Origin: Procambarus clarkii
Lineage: Eukaryota; Arthropoda; Malacostraca; Decapoda; Cambaridae
Direction of reading: 5' to 3'
Assembly (NCBI RefSeq): GCF_040958095.1
Contig: NC_091154.1
Span: 46,856,232-46,920,231, forward strand
Length of the DNA: 64,000 bases
Position 1 is the stretch's first letter; every line of letters starts with the position of its first letter. The position numbers and the translations under genes are program-made. Positions 63,600 through 64,000 of this stretch are shown piece after piece. The notes under the pieces were generated by a model, which was given only the letters and a program-made list of their open reading frames with translations, searched no databases and was not told the origin of the DNA.

Positions 63600-63960
63600 C
63601 ATTGGGGGGGGGGGGGGGGGGGTTCTGGAGGTATGAGAGACCTGTCAACCCATCACTTATATTTTTTTGTCGGGCGAGTTGAATGTGGGGGCGAATGGTA
63701 TTAGTGGTGTGGGGGGATGGTGTGGGGGGTGTGGTGGGGGTTGTGGGTGGTGTGGGGGGATAGTGTGGGTGGTGTGGGGGATGGTGTGGGGGGTGGTGTG
63801 GGGGGTGGTGTGGGGGATGGTGTTGGAGGACGATGTTGGGGGTGGTGTGGGGGTGTGGGTGGTGTGGAGGATGGTGTGGGTGGTGTGGGGGATAGTGTGG
63901 GGGTGTTGGGAATGGGGTGGGGGGTATGGGGGATGGTGTGGGGGTGTGGGGGATAGTGAT
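63600..63960. repeat. Poly-G tract and GT-rich array
   Basis: About 17 G at 63605-63622, then from 63685 a GT-rich irregular array (ggtgtgggggatggtgtggg) matching 17340-18515 in copy 1, but much shorter and less regular. Confidence 0.9.
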
Positions 63961-64000
63961 TCCCGCATCTTAGATTATTATCGATACCTAAAGAGAATGA

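Larger units (their letters stand above)
61834..64000. mobile_element. Pogo-like minisatellite-bearing element, copy 2 (runs off the window)
   Basis: Left end CAGTGCTTCCTTAGTCTAAC next to TA (61832-61833). Collinear with 15509-18711: shared start, the ggtgataaaatggtgtcag block, the C/T tract near 62440, arrays, the AT spacer at 63420-63540 and the GT array. 64000 corresponds to about 18560, so roughly 150 bp, including the right TIR, lie outside. No transposase. Confidence 0.85.

Noticed and set aside
1..64000. Integrated virus or bacterial contamination
   Set aside because: All long coding regions belong to eukaryotic transposon families or a C2H2 gene. No capsid, virus-type polymerase, operon structure or Shine-Dalgarno pattern was seen.

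Overview
This window is eukaryotic and is made almost entirely of transposable elements. I see no prokaryotic genes. The mixture points to an arthropod, most probably a decapod crustacean: DIRS-type tyrosine-recombinase retrotransposons, Penelope-like elements with a GIY-YIG domain, pogo/Tigger and piggyBac DNA transposons, CR1/L2-like LINEs, several tRNA-derived SINE families, TTAGG-like pentamers and long minisatellites. The assignment is an inference from family content, since there is no ribosomal or mitochondrial marker. The only good candidate for a host gene is a 15-finger C2H2 zinc-finger protein (11170-12450, minus), in an AT-rich island of about 2.9 kb.

Layout. 1-3864: part of a DIRS-like element (copy E, minus) whose gag-like frame contains a 20/19-bp minisatellite and stops inside a splice donor. 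3868-11094: a DIRS end stub, then a non-autonomous piggyBac-like element (family I) split by an LTR-like insertion (4716-9999). That insertion holds a palindromic MITE, a SINE and an intact Tigger transposon. 11095-14024: zinc-finger gene and AT-rich flanks. 14025-34664: a DIRS element (copy A) opened at a TTAA by two head-to-head piggyBac-like elements (family II). One of these holds a 3.2-kb pogo-like element filled with minisatellites (15509-18711). The other holds a further DIRS element (copy B, 21749-27837). 34773-49508: fragments of a degenerate DIRS (copy D), interrupted by a complete DIRS (copy C, 35488-41856) and by a Tigger pseudo-element (42675-46000) that itself contains a smaller Tigger derivative. 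49513-54900: a piggyBac-like fragment, a truncated Tigger with a SINE in it, and a Penelope-like element split at TTAA by a family I piggyBac-like element. 55075-57845: a family II piggyBac-like element with a LINE inside. 57890-60661: a piggyBac transposon whose transposase frame has two in-frame stop codons. 60666-64000: a head-to-head Penelope chimera cut by a second copy of the minisatellite-bearing pogo-like element, which runs off the window.

How the parts relate. DIRS copy C has every part needed for the DIRS cycle: inverted termini, an internal complementary region matching both ends, gag, reverse transcriptase/RNase H and tyrosine recombinase. Copies B and E form a related subfamily in which no RT can be seen. 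Both have a frame running from the minisatellite region to a homologous exon that ends, in the same phase, at a consensus splice donor. They probably depend on copies like C. The piggyBac-like elements lack transposase and share subterminal sequence with the broken piggyBac at 57890-60661. A tRNA-headed SINE carries the LINE 3' tail, and so was probably mobilised by that LINE. The insertion hierarchy gives a relative timetable of activity.
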